A DNA stretch of 64,000 nucleotides from PCC-6802 sp943367755 (GTDB lineage Bacteria; Cyanobacteriota; Cyanobacteriia; Pseudanabaenales; Pseudanabaenaceae), in contig CALRKB020000025.1 in the NCBI GenBank assembly GCA_943367755.1, positions 1 through 64,000 of the forward strand. The letters run 5' to 3'. Below, one piece after another: positions 34,453-42,688 of the stretch. A program made the translations under genes and the position numbers. The notes under the pieces are model-generated. The model saw only the letters and a list, made by a program, of their open reading frames with translations. It was not told the DNA's origin and searched no databases. The number at the start of each line of letters is the position of its first letter. Position 1 is the first letter of the stretch.

Positions 34453-35145
34453 CTATTCGCCAAGGATTTCTTTGACAGCCAGCCAGACTCGCTTGAGTTT
34501 TTGCAGTAACCCTACTGGAGTAATGCTTGTTCCTTCTTCTACAGAATCAACAAGTCGTTGAATGCGATCCATACGATCTGCCAAAGCATAGAGATTATCT
34601 ACTGCCTCATCCTTTCTCACCAGCGATTCGCGCACTAAGAGAGTCACTTCAGCAATTTCTTGTTTCAGGAGTTGATTCTCTCGCTTGCGCCGAGTTTCCC
34701 AACCCTTAATGCCAGCTTTCGATTTTCTTTCAAACTTGAGCTCTGATTGAGCTTCGTTATATAAACTCAAGTACTTTGAACGTTCAGCATCTACCTCGTT
34801 ATACTTTGCAAGTAATTCAGTTGCTCTTGTTCTCTCTTCGTTATAGAGGGTAAGAGTGTGCTGATAACTATTTTGTTCAGCTAGATAGAGTTGATGATTC
34901 TCCGTTGCTTTCTCCTTCCATTCATTAGCTTCTTGCTGAAAGCGAACGATTTGTGTAGCAGCTTCCTGGTTTTCTTGAACGTGTTGTTTCAACTGGTCTC
35001 GCTCAGTCAAAGTCTCATCAAGGCGAGACTTAACAGTCATCAAATTTTGCTTTAGTTCATGATAAGAAGGTGGCTCTTCCTGTCGAGAGCGGAGATGGTT
35101 AATTTCATTATCATCGTTAGAATTTTTGCGATCTGATCTCCGCAT
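34453..35145 (-). CDS. long coiled-coil protein of unknown function (A)
   Basis: A 230-residue protein dominated by heptad repeats from about residue 20 to 190 (KQNLMTVKSRLDETLTERDQ, RTRATELLAKYNEVDAERSK), with a basic helix-forming segment KAGIKGWETRRKRENQLLKQ (about 141-160) and a short hydrophobic C-terminal part (TPVGLLQKLKRVWLAVKEIL) that could contact membrane or a partner. No known domain is recognised. It is the first gene of a two-gene operon with the next coiled-coil gene. The operon sits between ureB and a debranching-enzyme fragment, in a rearranged region. Confidence 0.65.
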   Translation of the reverse strand: MRRSDRKNSNDDNEINHLRSRQEEPPSYHELKQNLMTVKSRLDETLTERDQLKQHVQENQEAATQIVRFQQEANEWKEKATENHQLYLAEQNSYQHTLTLYNEERTRATELLAKYNEVDAERSKYLSLYNEAQSELKFERKSKAGIKGWETRRKRENQLLKQEIAEVTLLVRESLVRKDEAVDNLYALADRMDRIQRLVDSVEEGTSITPVGLLQKLKRVWLAVKEILGE

Positions 35146-35249
35146 TACTTTAGCTCCACCAATAGCTTCAATAAATTACCTGTTAACTTAACCCAGTTAT
35201 GTCTAGTGTACCCAAACATAAAGATATTGTTGCTTCATCTTTATTGAAA

Positions 35250-35436
35250 TTACGACAAATTTCCTCCTAATAACCAAGCTCGTAGTGCCTCCGCCAAAGT
35301 CCAGGCTTGGGCTATACAACCGCGTGGTGTCATGGATGCATCGCCGTCAAAGATTTCACTGAGACTGCCTACTCCATGGGCAGTGAGATAATTAGCCATC
35401 AGTTGTAACAAAGGGCTGGTTTGGGTGCGATCGCGA
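35250..35436 (-). pseudogene. 3' fragment of a second glycogen debranching (GDE) gene
   Basis: About 61 codons in one open frame match the C-terminus of the GDE gene at 36112-38130: NYLTAHGVGSLSEIFDGD, MTPRGCIAQAWTLAEALRAW. DNA identity is roughly 80 percent by eye, with many changes at third codon positions and a different tail (LLGGNLS, stop at 35250). It is therefore an old paralogous copy, not a recent duplication. The upstream coding part is missing; the toxin gene stop abuts it. Confidence 0.75.
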
Positions 35437-35694
35437 TCAGTAATGAGATTTACAGGAAATAATCAATACTTCTTTATCGGTGACTTTGTAAACAAGTCTA
35501 TGTTCATTTGTGATGCGACGCGACCAGTAACCTTGAAGTTCGTGCTTTAAAGGTTCGGGTTTACCTAATCCAGTAAATGGAGTACGAAGAACATCATTAA
35601 TTACTTCGATAATTTTTGCATGAATTTTCTTGTCAATACTCGCCCATTCTGTAAATTCTTGAAATGCCCTCTTTTCAAACGCTATATTTTGCAT
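35437..35694 (-). CDS. yoeB: YoeB-family toxin
   Basis: An 85-residue RelE/YoeB-fold mRNA interferase, cleaving mRNA on the ribosome. The C-terminal half is diagnostic: PLKHELQGYWSRRITNEHRL (about 49-68), VYKV and the end IISCKSHY with the catalytic His-Tyr. The ATG at 35694 (MQNIAFE) is favoured over the ATG four codons earlier. It overlaps the antitoxin 3' end by 20 bp in the usual antitoxin-first order. It sits exactly at the junction of duplicated fragments. Confidence 0.9.
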   Translation of the reverse strand: MQNIAFEKRAFQEFTEWASIDKKIHAKIIEVINDVLRTPFTGLGKPEPLKHELQGYWSRRITNEHRLVYKVTDKEVLIISCKSHY

Positions 35695-35920
35695 TCCACT
35701 CTTCAACTGTGAAAGTGACTATATTTTCTCTACATTCAACGTTATCTAGAGCTTCCAAAAGGTGTTGTCGATTGATTGGATTAGACATCAAATATTCAGT
35801 TTCATCTTGCTCTTCAACTAGAATTAAGACTTCCACTAAGGTACCCAGAGGCAAATCTGCATGAATCTCGATTTTGCCACTTTCGCCCACAACGGCATGT
35901 TTTTTGATTGCAGAAATCAC
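35675..35920 (-). CDS. type II antitoxin of the YoeB module
   Basis: An 81-residue antitoxin. The N-terminal half (VVGESGKIEIHADLPLGTLV) is a beta-rich DNA-binding-like domain of a type common in cyanobacterial antitoxins; the C-terminal half (TEYLMSNPINRQHLLEALDN) matches the YefM-like toxin-binding segment. The start is a GTG at 35920. The frame upstream also reads for about 28 codons (CWEDFDGNLPLRLGGAKITE) and stops at the TGA that overlaps the GTG; I cannot identify that piece. It neutralises the toxin and probably represses the operon. Confidence 0.82.
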   Translation of the reverse strand: MISAIKKHAVVGESGKIEIHADLPLGTLVEVLILVEEQDETEYLMSNPINRQHLLEALDNVECRENIVTFTVEEWNAKYSV

Positions 35921-36005
35921 GATCTTTCCTCTGTAGCTATTTCGGTAATTTTAGCACCTCCTAGACGGAGCGGTAGGTTGCCATCAAAGTCTTCCCAACA
36001 GGTCA

Positions 36006-36069
36006 GATCGCCCTGCATTTAGCTCGATTTCACCTGAAGCCGTAATAATTTCACCTGGAATCATAATTT
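36006..36069. repeat. 64-bp direct repeat, copy 2 (ureB 5' fragment)
   Basis: The start of ureB with one mismatch (T at the C position of copy 1), in the same orientation as ureB. After 20 codons the frame leaves ureB and soon meets a stop. It lies 43 bp from the GDE stop, so it marks an earlier ureB-GDE junction. Confidence 0.85.
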
Positions 36070-36111
36070 ATCTGGGTGCTTTGCTAATATGCGTAGTTTA
36101 ACAGCTATTTA

Positions 36112-38130
36112 CTACTGTTGATTTTGCACCAGTACCCACGCCCGTAATACTTCTGCCACAGTCCAGGCTTGGGCGATACACCCGCGTGGAGTCATGGGTG
36201 GATCGCCATCAAAGATTTCGCTGAGACTGCCTACTCCGTGAGCAGTGAGATGATTTGCCATTGGTTGCAACAAAGCGCGGGCTTGGGCGCGATCGCCATA
36301 GACTTTTAGATGAGCCTGCACGAATGGCCCAATCAGCCACCCCCAGGTGGTGCCCTGGTGATAGGCTCCATCCCGTTGGTACTGTCCGCCACCATAGTGA
36401 CCTTGATATTGGGAGGAATCAGGTGTGAGCGATCGCAGTCCGTGGGATGTCAGCAACACACGCGCACAGCTATCTACAACTCCACGCTGCTGTTCTGCTG
36501 TTAACAAGGGAGGTGTGGGTAAAGATACCGCCAAGATCTGATTTGGGCGTAGCGTTGGAGCGTCTCCATTTGGACTATCTAGAACATCGTAGCAATAGCC
36601 ACTAGCCTGGTTCCAAAAGCGTTGGTAGCCTGCGGCTGTTTGCTCCACCATTTGTATATATCGCCGATCTGATTGCTCTAATCGCCTCGCGATCGCTGCC
36701 ATCACAGTTAAAGCGTTGTACCAGAGCGCATTAATTTCCACGGGTTTGCCTGTGCGGGGTGTTACGACCCAATCATCCACTTTGGCATCCATCCAGGTCA
36801 GTTGCACGCCTGTCTCGCCAGCATAGATTAAGCCATCATCGTCGAGGTGGATGTTATAGCGAGTACCGCGCTGGTGCCAGTCAATAATCTCTACTAGAGC
36901 AGGATAGAGTTCGCGCAGAAGTTCGTCGTCATGTGTAACGGCATCATAGGCGCGAATCGCTTCAAAGTACCAGAGTGTCGCATCAACGGTATTGTATTCC
37001 GGTGTCTCTCCAGCATCGGGGAACCGGTTGGGCAGCATACCGCGATCGAGATAGCGCGCAAATGTGAGGAGAATCGAGCGGGCAATCTCAGGGCGCCCCG
37101 TGGAGAGCGTTAGTCCCGGCAGGCTAATCATCGTATCGCGCCCCCAATCGCTGAACCAGTGATAACCCGCAATAATTGTTTTACCATCGGGGTGATTCCC
37201 TATGTCGGGATGCGTACCGCCGCTGGATGGACGACTAACGATAAACTGATCGGCAGCCAGCACTAACTGATTAATCCAAGCGGGTGTTGTCTTGGAGGCC
37301 AGCGTCAGATAGATACCAGTTTGCCAGCGTTGTAGCAAGGTACGCTCATAGGCACGCCTTGCTTCCAAAGCCGCTGGAATTTGAAGCGAAGGATTTGATT
37401 CCGTACTGGCAACAATCGAAATTGATTCGCCAGCATTTAGAGTTACCTCAAATGTGACGACATGCAGATGATCTTCGCGATCGTGCAAACCTCGGTAGCG
37501 TTCCATTGCCAGGTCAAATCCCGTAATCCAATCATGGCAGAGAGAATAATTCCCGCGATCGCTTAAGAGATAGAAGGGTGTGGCAGCGTCGTAAGCATTT
37601 ACACAAACACCGCGATCGACATTACTTACTTGCATTTGCCAACTACCTCCCACGGTATCACTGTGGTAATCGCGATAGTTGACCAGCGCCTTGATCAATA
37701 TAGTTAAGGGGCCACTGGCGCGATGCAGAGAATAGTTGATGTAGGATATATTCTTACCCTGTTCCATCCATATCCGCTTTTCTAACAATGCATCGGCACA
37801 GGCATATTTCCAGGTGGGGACTGTACCTTCTAGGGCAAAATTTTCGATGTTGAGGTACCCCTTTGGCTCTACTACTCCGCTACTCCAACGATTTGCGTGA
37901 AGATTATATAGATGGCGATCGTATGCCACAGTTTCGTCGAGTTTAGCTAGTAGTAGTGTGCGTCCCAGTGGCGGTTGGAGAGCGGCGACGAGCAATCCAT
38001 GATAGCGACGGGTCAAAAGACCTGCCACCGTACCTGATGCATAGCCACCAATCCCATTCGTGACCAACCATTCTCGCGTTGATGCCGTGTCAAGATCGCC
38101 ACAAATTTCGCGCCCAAAGTTAATACTCAT
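36112..38130 (-). CDS. glycogen debranching enzyme (amylo-alpha-1,6-glucosidase)
   Basis: A 672-residue archaeal/bacterial-type debranching enzyme. The N-terminal GDE_N domain is recognisable by EWLVTNGIGGYASGTVAGLL (about 20-39) and RRYHGLLVAA. The C-terminal (alpha/alpha)6 GH133-like domain contains IIAGYHWFSDWGRDTMISLP, PEYNTVDATLWYFEAI and AWTVAEVLRAW. It hydrolyses alpha-1,6 branches in glycogen. The GH13 amylase near 59 kb could work on the same polymer but is unlinked. The C-terminal coding segment has a diverged copy at 35250-35436. Confidence 0.93.
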   Translation of the reverse strand: MSINFGREICGDLDTASTREWLVTNGIGGYASGTVAGLLTRRYHGLLVAALQPPLGRTLLLAKLDETVAYDRHLYNLHANRWSSGVVEPKGYLNIENFALEGTVPTWKYACADALLEKRIWMEQGKNISYINYSLHRASGPLTILIKALVNYRDYHSDTVGGSWQMQVSNVDRGVCVNAYDAATPFYLLSDRGNYSLCHDWITGFDLAMERYRGLHDREDHLHVVTFEVTLNAGESISIVASTESNPSLQIPAALEARRAYERTLLQRWQTGIYLTLASKTTPAWINQLVLAADQFIVSRPSSGGTHPDIGNHPDGKTIIAGYHWFSDWGRDTMISLPGLTLSTGRPEIARSILLTFARYLDRGMLPNRFPDAGETPEYNTVDATLWYFEAIRAYDAVTHDDELLRELYPALVEIIDWHQRGTRYNIHLDDDGLIYAGETGVQLTWMDAKVDDWVVTPRTGKPVEINALWYNALTVMAAIARRLEQSDRRYIQMVEQTAAGYQRFWNQASGYCYDVLDSPNGDAPTLRPNQILAVSLPTPPLLTAEQQRGVVDSCARVLLTSHGLRSLTPDSSQYQGHYGGGQYQRDGAYHQGTTWGWLIGPFVQAHLKVYGDRAQARALLQPMANHLTAHGVGSLSEIFDGDPPMTPRGCIAQAWTVAEVLRAWVLVQNQQ

Positions 38131-38301
38131 TGTTTTGCCGCAGTTTTGCCTGTCTTATACCAAATAACCTACCATGCTTAGGAATGTTCTTCTGAAGGGG
38201 CAAACGTCCTTTCACCTCTATGATTAATATTCTATTAACCTGCAACTCCCTTACAGCAAATTGCAATCAAAACCACCACAGATAAAATGATTAAAACCTA
38301 T

Positions 38302-38320
38302 GCGGGGGCTACGCCCCTGC
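38302..38320. repeat. GC-rich hairpin GCGGGGG...CCCCTGC
   Basis: A compact GC-rich hairpin (GCGGGGGCTACGCCCCTGC) in the 263-bp gap upstream of the debranching gene. It belongs to the type of short repeats scattered in cyanobacterial genomes. A degenerate relative of the 56203 repeat (AAGGGGCAAACGTCCTTTCA) starts near 38196. Nothing else is seen in the gap. Confidence 0.5.
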
Positions 38321-38393
38321 GACCCTTGTTTTGTGGTGAACTCGATCGGAAACTGCTGTAACTCTCACTATTGTCTGTATAAGTCCTAATACT

Positions 38394-38882
38394 TTATTGT
38401 GTTGAGTTTGTTCGTTCATGTTGCAATAACCATTCTTTTTTCTCCAATCCTCCGCTATAGCCAGTTAATTTTCCAGTGGCACTGATGACGCGATGACAAG
38501 GTACCACGATCGCAATGGGATTTCTGCCATTAGCTAGCCCCACTGCCCGCGAGCTTTTGGGGTGTCCGATGCGATGCGCTAGCTCACCATAGGAAATTGT
38601 GGTGCTGTAGGGAATGGCTTGCAACGATTTCCACACCAGTTGTTGAAAAGGCGTGCCATGTCCTAAAAGCGGTAAATCAAACTTCGTAAGTTGTCCAGCA
38701 AAATAAGTACTCAATTGTTGCCGTGTTATAGCAAAGGGATCGGCATTATCATCTTGAATCCAATCAGGCACAGCAATCGCAGGACTATATTTCTGCCCAA
38801 CCATATAAAGCCCAGTTAAGAAAGTCCCATCTGAGGTTAAAATCAATTTTTGAATTGGACTCTCACAATAAGTAAAATACAT
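38394..38882 (-). CDS. ogt: methylated-DNA-protein-cysteine methyltransferase
   Basis: A 162-residue suicide alkyltransferase that removes O6-alkyl groups from guanine. The active-site motif is IVVPCHRVI (near residue 128) with the acceptor Cys, followed by GKLTGYSGGLEKKEWLL. The N-terminal ribonuclease-like domain is present. It lies 20 bp after the Ada-AlkA fusion gene on the same strand, forming an alkylation-repair operon. Confidence 0.95.
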   Translation of the reverse strand: MYFTYCESPIQKLILTSDGTFLTGLYMVGQKYSPAIAVPDWIQDDNADPFAITRQQLSTYFAGQLTKFDLPLLGHGTPFQQLVWKSLQAIPYSTTISYGELAHRIGHPKSSRAVGLANGRNPIAIVVPCHRVISATGKLTGYSGGLEKKEWLLQHERTNSTQ

Positions 38883-38901
38883 CTTTTCCAGCTCAATTGC
38901 T

Positions 38902-40338
38902 CTACAGCGTTTTTATATCAGTCGATTTCCATAAATGCATCGCGGCATAAGATCTCCACGGTTGCCATTGCTGTGCGATCGCTAAAACTCGCTTAGGATT
39001 ATTCTCTCCCAATACTTTCCGAATTACGAGATCGGTATGGGGAAAAGCATCGGGATAGGATAGTACTCGCATCGCGAGATATTGAGCTGTCCATTCACCA
39101 ATGCCTGGGATTGTCTGCAACTGAGCGATCGTTTGTTCTATATCCCCTCCCACATGCAGCCTCAGCGTTTGATTTGAGATCGCACAAGCGATCTCCACAA
39201 TTGACCGGGCGCGAGTGGCGACAATGCCAAGTGATGCAATCTCTTCCCATCCTACGCCAGCAATTTTTTCAGCCGTAGGGGTTAAACAATTGAGTGATGC
39301 ATCTGGAGTTGAGATCGCTTCGCCAAAAGCATTCGCAAACCTACCCATAAGCGTTGTTGCCGCTTTGACGCTCACCTGTTGCCCTAAAATCACACGCACC
39401 GTAACTTCAAAACTATCGAATGCACCGGGAACTCTCAGACCTGGGCGATCGGCGGCAAGCGAGCCAAGATGCGTTGCAATTTGTTGCGGCTCCGCTGCAA
39501 GGTCAAACAGCAATTTGAGCCGATTCAGAACGGGCAGCAATACTGATACCAGCGAAGTTGACAGCTCGATTTGCAGCATGTTTTTGTGGGAGGATGGCGT
39601 CACCGTCACCCATCCTTGTTGGCCATCCATAGCCACAGTGCGGGAATAGCGATCGCTACTAATACTCTCAACGCCCAAAATCGATCGCGTGGATAGAAAT
39701 TGCATCAGTGCATGCCAATCGAGTGGTGGACGATAGGCAACTTCGCAAATAAATGTGTCTGGTGCGGTCATCGGTAAGTGATTTTTCCTAAGTTGTGATG
39801 GATTTAAGCGATACCTCTGTTTGAACAATGCGTTAAAGCGTCGCAGACTACCAAATCCACTAGCATAGGCGATATCTGTAATCGCCAGATCGGTATCTGT
39901 GAGCAAGCGCTTTGCCATTAGCAGGCGCTGAGTCTGAGCTAGAGCGATCGGAGAGACTCCAAATTCCCGTTGTAAAACTCGTCGCAGATGCCGCTCGCTG
40001 ATACCAAGTTCAAGAGCGAATGTGTCTAATCGATGCTTCCCAAGAGTACCCGCTTCGATCCGAGTGGCGATCGCACTTGCCAAGCGCCCAATGGCATCAA
40101 TTGGGGCAAGACCCGGCGCAAGTTCGGGACGACAGCGCAAACAAGGGCGATATCCTGCTTGTTCTGCGGCGGCGGCACTGGCGTAAAAGGTGCAATTTTC
40201 GCGACGGGGAATTTTCACGGTGCAAACGTTGCGGCAGTAAATTTGCGTTGTGGAAACACCAACAAAAAATACACCATCAAAGCGAGGATCGTGGGCGATC
40301 GTTGCCTGATAACAATGCTCGCTCTCCAAAGCTAACAT
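38902..40338 (-). CDS. Ada-like regulator fused to AlkA 3-methyladenine DNA glycosylase
   Basis: A 478-residue fusion. Residues ~1-80 are the Ada zinc domain with four Cys (IYCRNVC, then PCLRCRPE), where the first Cys would accept methyl from phosphotriesters and switch on DNA binding. Residues ~85-190 hold an AraC-type HTH (LELGISERHLRRVLQREFG, ITDIAYASGFGSLRRFNALF). Residues ~195-300 are the AlkA N-terminal domain. Residues ~315-470 are the HhH-GPD glycosylase domain with TIPGIGEWTAQYLAMRVL and the catalytic Asp in PHTDLVIRK. It senses methylation damage and excises 3-methyladenine, probably inducing itself and ogt. Confidence 0.93.
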   Translation of the reverse strand: MLALESEHCYQATIAHDPRFDGVFFVGVSTTQIYCRNVCTVKIPRRENCTFYASAAAAEQAGYRPCLRCRPELAPGLAPIDAIGRLASAIATRIEAGTLGKHRLDTFALELGISERHLRRVLQREFGVSPIALAQTQRLLMAKRLLTDTDLAITDIAYASGFGSLRRFNALFKQRYRLNPSQLRKNHLPMTAPDTFICEVAYRPPLDWHALMQFLSTRSILGVESISSDRYSRTVAMDGQQGWVTVTPSSHKNMLQIELSTSLVSVLLPVLNRLKLLFDLAAEPQQIATHLGSLAADRPGLRVPGAFDSFEVTVRVILGQQVSVKAATTLMGRFANAFGEAISTPDASLNCLTPTAEKIAGVGWEEIASLGIVATRARSIVEIACAISNQTLRLHVGGDIEQTIAQLQTIPGIGEWTAQYLAMRVLSYPDAFPHTDLVIRKVLGENNPKRVLAIAQQWQPWRSYAAMHLWKSTDIKTL

Positions 40339-40436
40339 CTCAGTAATACCAAAGAGACGACAACCTCAGAATAGCGAACGCATAGAAATTTGTCGCGCCA
40401 TTTTCGGACCTTGTATAGCTAAAGCCAAGCGTATTA

Positions 40437-40455
40437 GTGGGGGCGTTGCCCCCAC
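40437..40455. repeat. perfect GC hairpin GTGGGGGC/GCCCCCAC
   Basis: An 8-bp perfect stem with a 3-base loop, between the TPR gene and ada-alkA. No T-run follows on either strand, so it is not a typical terminator. It is similar to dispersed hairpins elsewhere in cyanobacteria. Confidence 0.6.
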
Positions 40456-40514
40456 ACCCCACTAACAGATCTGTCTATGGCTATATTCCAGATTTGGTAA
40501 TCCTCTTCCGAGAA

Positions 40515-41651
40515 TCATTCAAGTCCCAAATTCCACTGAGGTTGAGCATAGTCTGGTTGTAGGGCAATCGCGCGGTTATAGGCCAGCTTGGCTAAGTCTT
40601 TCTGATTAAGTTTGACAAGCGCACTGGCGAGATTGTAGTGAGCATCAGCAAAATTTGGTCTGATCGAGATCGCGGCATGCAGAAACGTAATCGCCTCGTC
40701 CAGCCGATCTAGTTTGGCAAGGCTGGTGCCAAGATTGTAATAAACCTCCTCGAAATTGGGATCGATGCTGAGTGCTTCTTGAAAACAGATAATCGCTTCA
40801 CGTAGGTTCTCTTGTTGTAAATAGGTATTGCCAAGATTACAGTGGGCATCAGCATAGTCTGGTTGAATTTGGATCGCGGTTTGAAAATGTGCGATCGCCT
40901 CATCTAACTTATGCTGGCGAATGCAAGCTATACCCAGATCGTTGTATTGCTTTGCTGTAATTAAGTCTAGATCGACGGTCTCTGCTTCGGCATACATTTT
41001 AGCCACTGCCTCCACATCTCCTTGAGCTAATAGCAAATTGCCCATCGCGGCATAGGCTGGAGCATAGTCGGGTTGCAGTTGTAGTGCATTGGCAAAGAAA
41101 TTGGTCGCCTCAGTATAAAAATTCCGCTCCTGGAACAGGCGTCCCACATTGATATGTGACTCTGGTGTAAAAAATTGAGGGTCGAGCGTCATGGCCTCAC
41201 GGTAATGCTGGAGAGCTAGCTCCGTCCAACCTTGTGCTTCTAAAATGCGTCCCAGCATCCAATGTGCTTTGACTGAGTTAGGCGCGATCACAATGGCTCT
41301 TTCGTATTGAGAGACGGCCTCTAAGGGACGATTTACCGTATAGAGGGCATCGCCTAGCTGAATGCAGGTTGTAGACACGATCGTATCGTCGAGTTGTTCT
41401 GATGGTTCTGGCTGTAATTGTAGACCCTTGGTATAAGAAGCGATCGCTTCGATAAATTGATTTTGCACCTGATACAGGTCACCCTGGATCAAGTATGCTT
41501 CAGGAGAATTAGGATCGATGTCCAGGGCGAGACGGCAAGCAGTGATTGCCTCTGCTAGCCTACCGCTAGAGAGATATGTCGTTGCCTGCTGACATACGTG
41601 TTTGTATGTTTGTTGATCGCGATCGGGCGCTGTTTCGGAGTTGCTATTCAG
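40515..41651 (-). CDS. TPR-repeat protein (probable CTG start)
   Basis: A tetratricopeptide protein of about 378 residues with around nine TPR units (LDEAIAHFQTAIQIQPDYAD, LREAIICFQEALSIDPNFEE, LDEAITFLHAAISIRPNFAD), a scaffold for protein contacts. The first ATG/GTG/TTG in frame is a TTG at 41492, but the frame upstream encodes another good TPR (SSGRLAEAITACRLALDIDP) and remains open to a TAG near 41661. No ATG, GTG or TTG exists in that stretch. A CTG at 41651 has AGGAGG eight bases before it, so I chose it as start. If the TTG were used the protein would have 325 residues and a broken first repeat. Confidence 0.75.
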   Translation of the reverse strand: MNSNSETAPDRDQQTYKHVCQQATTYLSSGRLAEAITACRLALDIDPNSPEAYLIQGDLYQVQNQFIEAIASYTKGLQLQPEPSEQLDDTIVSTTCIQLGDALYTVNRPLEAVSQYERAIVIAPNSVKAHWMLGRILEAQGWTELALQHYREAMTLDPQFFTPESHINVGRLFQERNFYTEATNFFANALQLQPDYAPAYAAMGNLLLAQGDVEAVAKMYAEAETVDLDLITAKQYNDLGIACIRQHKLDEAIAHFQTAIQIQPDYADAHCNLGNTYLQQENLREAIICFQEALSIDPNFEEVYYNLGTSLAKLDRLDEAITFLHAAISIRPNFADAHYNLASALVKLNQKDLAKLAYNRAIALQPDYAQPQWNLGLE

Positions 41652-41803
41652 GGGACAATCCTCCTATACATTTATGGGATAAGAATGATGGATGCAAATT
41701 TATGCGATTACTATTTGTTAGCATAATGAGGCGATCGCCTCATTATCCCCAAAACCATACAGAACAATCATAAAATTACTTGCTTGAAACTGTATTTTTG
41801 CTC

Positions 41804-42019
41804 TCATTTTCTAAATGCTTCCTTTCCACCTTCGAGAACATCACATATTCTCTTTCTGATTTCTGGGCTTTCCAGCGAACCACTAAGGTATAACAAATTC
41901 TCAGATGTGTTATTTGTCATAATTACTTGCTCTGCATCAGCATTTAAGACCAGATTTGCATTATCTAATTCATCATATGTTCTGAGATCTCCAATTAAGA
42001 TGTAAAGTACTCCCCATTG
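41804..42019 (-). pseudogene. possible remnant of an unidentified gene
   Basis: A minus-strand frame open from 42019 to the stop at 41804 encodes about 71 residues with normal-looking composition: WGVLYILIGDLRTYDELDNA, then VLNADAEQVIMTNNTSENLL and GSLESPEIRKRICDVLEGGK. Only an internal ATG at 41920 is available (38 residues), and the frame is closed upstream by TGA. I recognise no family. It may be the 3' end of a truncated gene or a short real gene. The rest of 41652-42174 shows nothing else. Confidence 0.3.
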
Positions 42020-42174
42020 TCAAGTTTCTCCAAACCAAAAACATGAATCGAGCAAGTCTAGTAGACTTGCTCCCCACTATATAGAGGATGTGGAATACCG
42101 CCAAAAAAAGATAAACTAAAGGTTGCGTTTTAATTTTCGCGATCAGTAAATTGTTAAGTTTGGAGTCTGAATAA

Positions 42175-42504
42175 ATGGGTTCTGAAGTTGAAATAGTTAA
42201 GCCATCCGGCAGATTAGATGTAACCAGTGCTGCCAAGTTTCGGCGTGAAGTTACCGAATTAGCTGCCACCAAACCCAGGTTTTTACTGGTAGATCTAGAA
42301 AATGTCAGCTTTATGGATAGTTCAGGCTTAGGAGCTTTAGTGTCAGCGCTCAAGACTATCCGCAGCGTCAATGGTGAGTTAGCCGTTTGCTCCCTAAGCG
42401 AGCAAGTCAAAATGCTATTCGATCTCACAAGTATGAGTAAGATTTTTACAATTTACGCAAATCAGGCTGAGTTTTACTCCAAAGTTGGACTGCCCAGAAG
42501 TTAG
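42175..42504 (+). CDS. STAS-domain anti-sigma-factor antagonist
   Basis: A 109-residue SpoIIAA-like protein. The core is LLVDLENVSFMDSSGLGALV (about 42-61) with the phosphorylatable Ser in DSSGLG. Such proteins bind anti-sigma or switch kinases in partner-switching pathways; phosphatases of the PP2C/RsbU type reset them. No partner kinase gene is adjacent. A strong inverted repeat follows at 42532-42594. Confidence 0.9.
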   Translation: MGSEVEIVKPSGRLDVTSAAKFRREVTELAATKPRFLLVDLENVSFMDSSGLGALVSALKTIRSVNGELAVCSLSEQVKMLFDLTSMSKIFTIYANQAEFYSKVGLPRS

Positions 42505-42531
42505 CTGCTGCTGCTGTCGGTCATGGTTTAG

Positions 42532-42594
42532 ACCTGTGGATGAGTTTTCTGCAAAGCTGATAATATGGTCATTCCGCAAACTCGATCCACAGGT
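42532..42594. repeat. long imperfect inverted repeat after the STAS gene
   Basis: ACCTGTGGATGAGTTTTCTGC (42532-42552) faces GCAAACTCGATCCACAGGT (42576-42594), about 17 paired bases with one bulge, across a ~23-base loop. The arms contain TGTGGAT/ATCCACA, near to a DnaA box (TTATCCACA), but two such words are weak evidence. No T-run follows, so a classical terminator is not supported. Confidence 0.6.
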
Positions 42595-42688
42595 TCGGCA
42601 CACTACCCATTCAAGAGTGCATTAAATCTTTACTATTCGAGCCACAGGGATGCCGCACCCAGATCTCTGAAAGTGCTGCTGCGATCGC

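Noticed and set aside
40437..40455. GC hairpin as terminator of the TPR gene
   Set aside because: No T-run follows on the minus strand; better explained as a dispersed repeat.
42532..42594. Replication origin or terminator at the inverted repeat
   Set aside because: Only two imperfect DnaA-box-like words and no dnaA/dnaN nearby; no T-run for a terminator.
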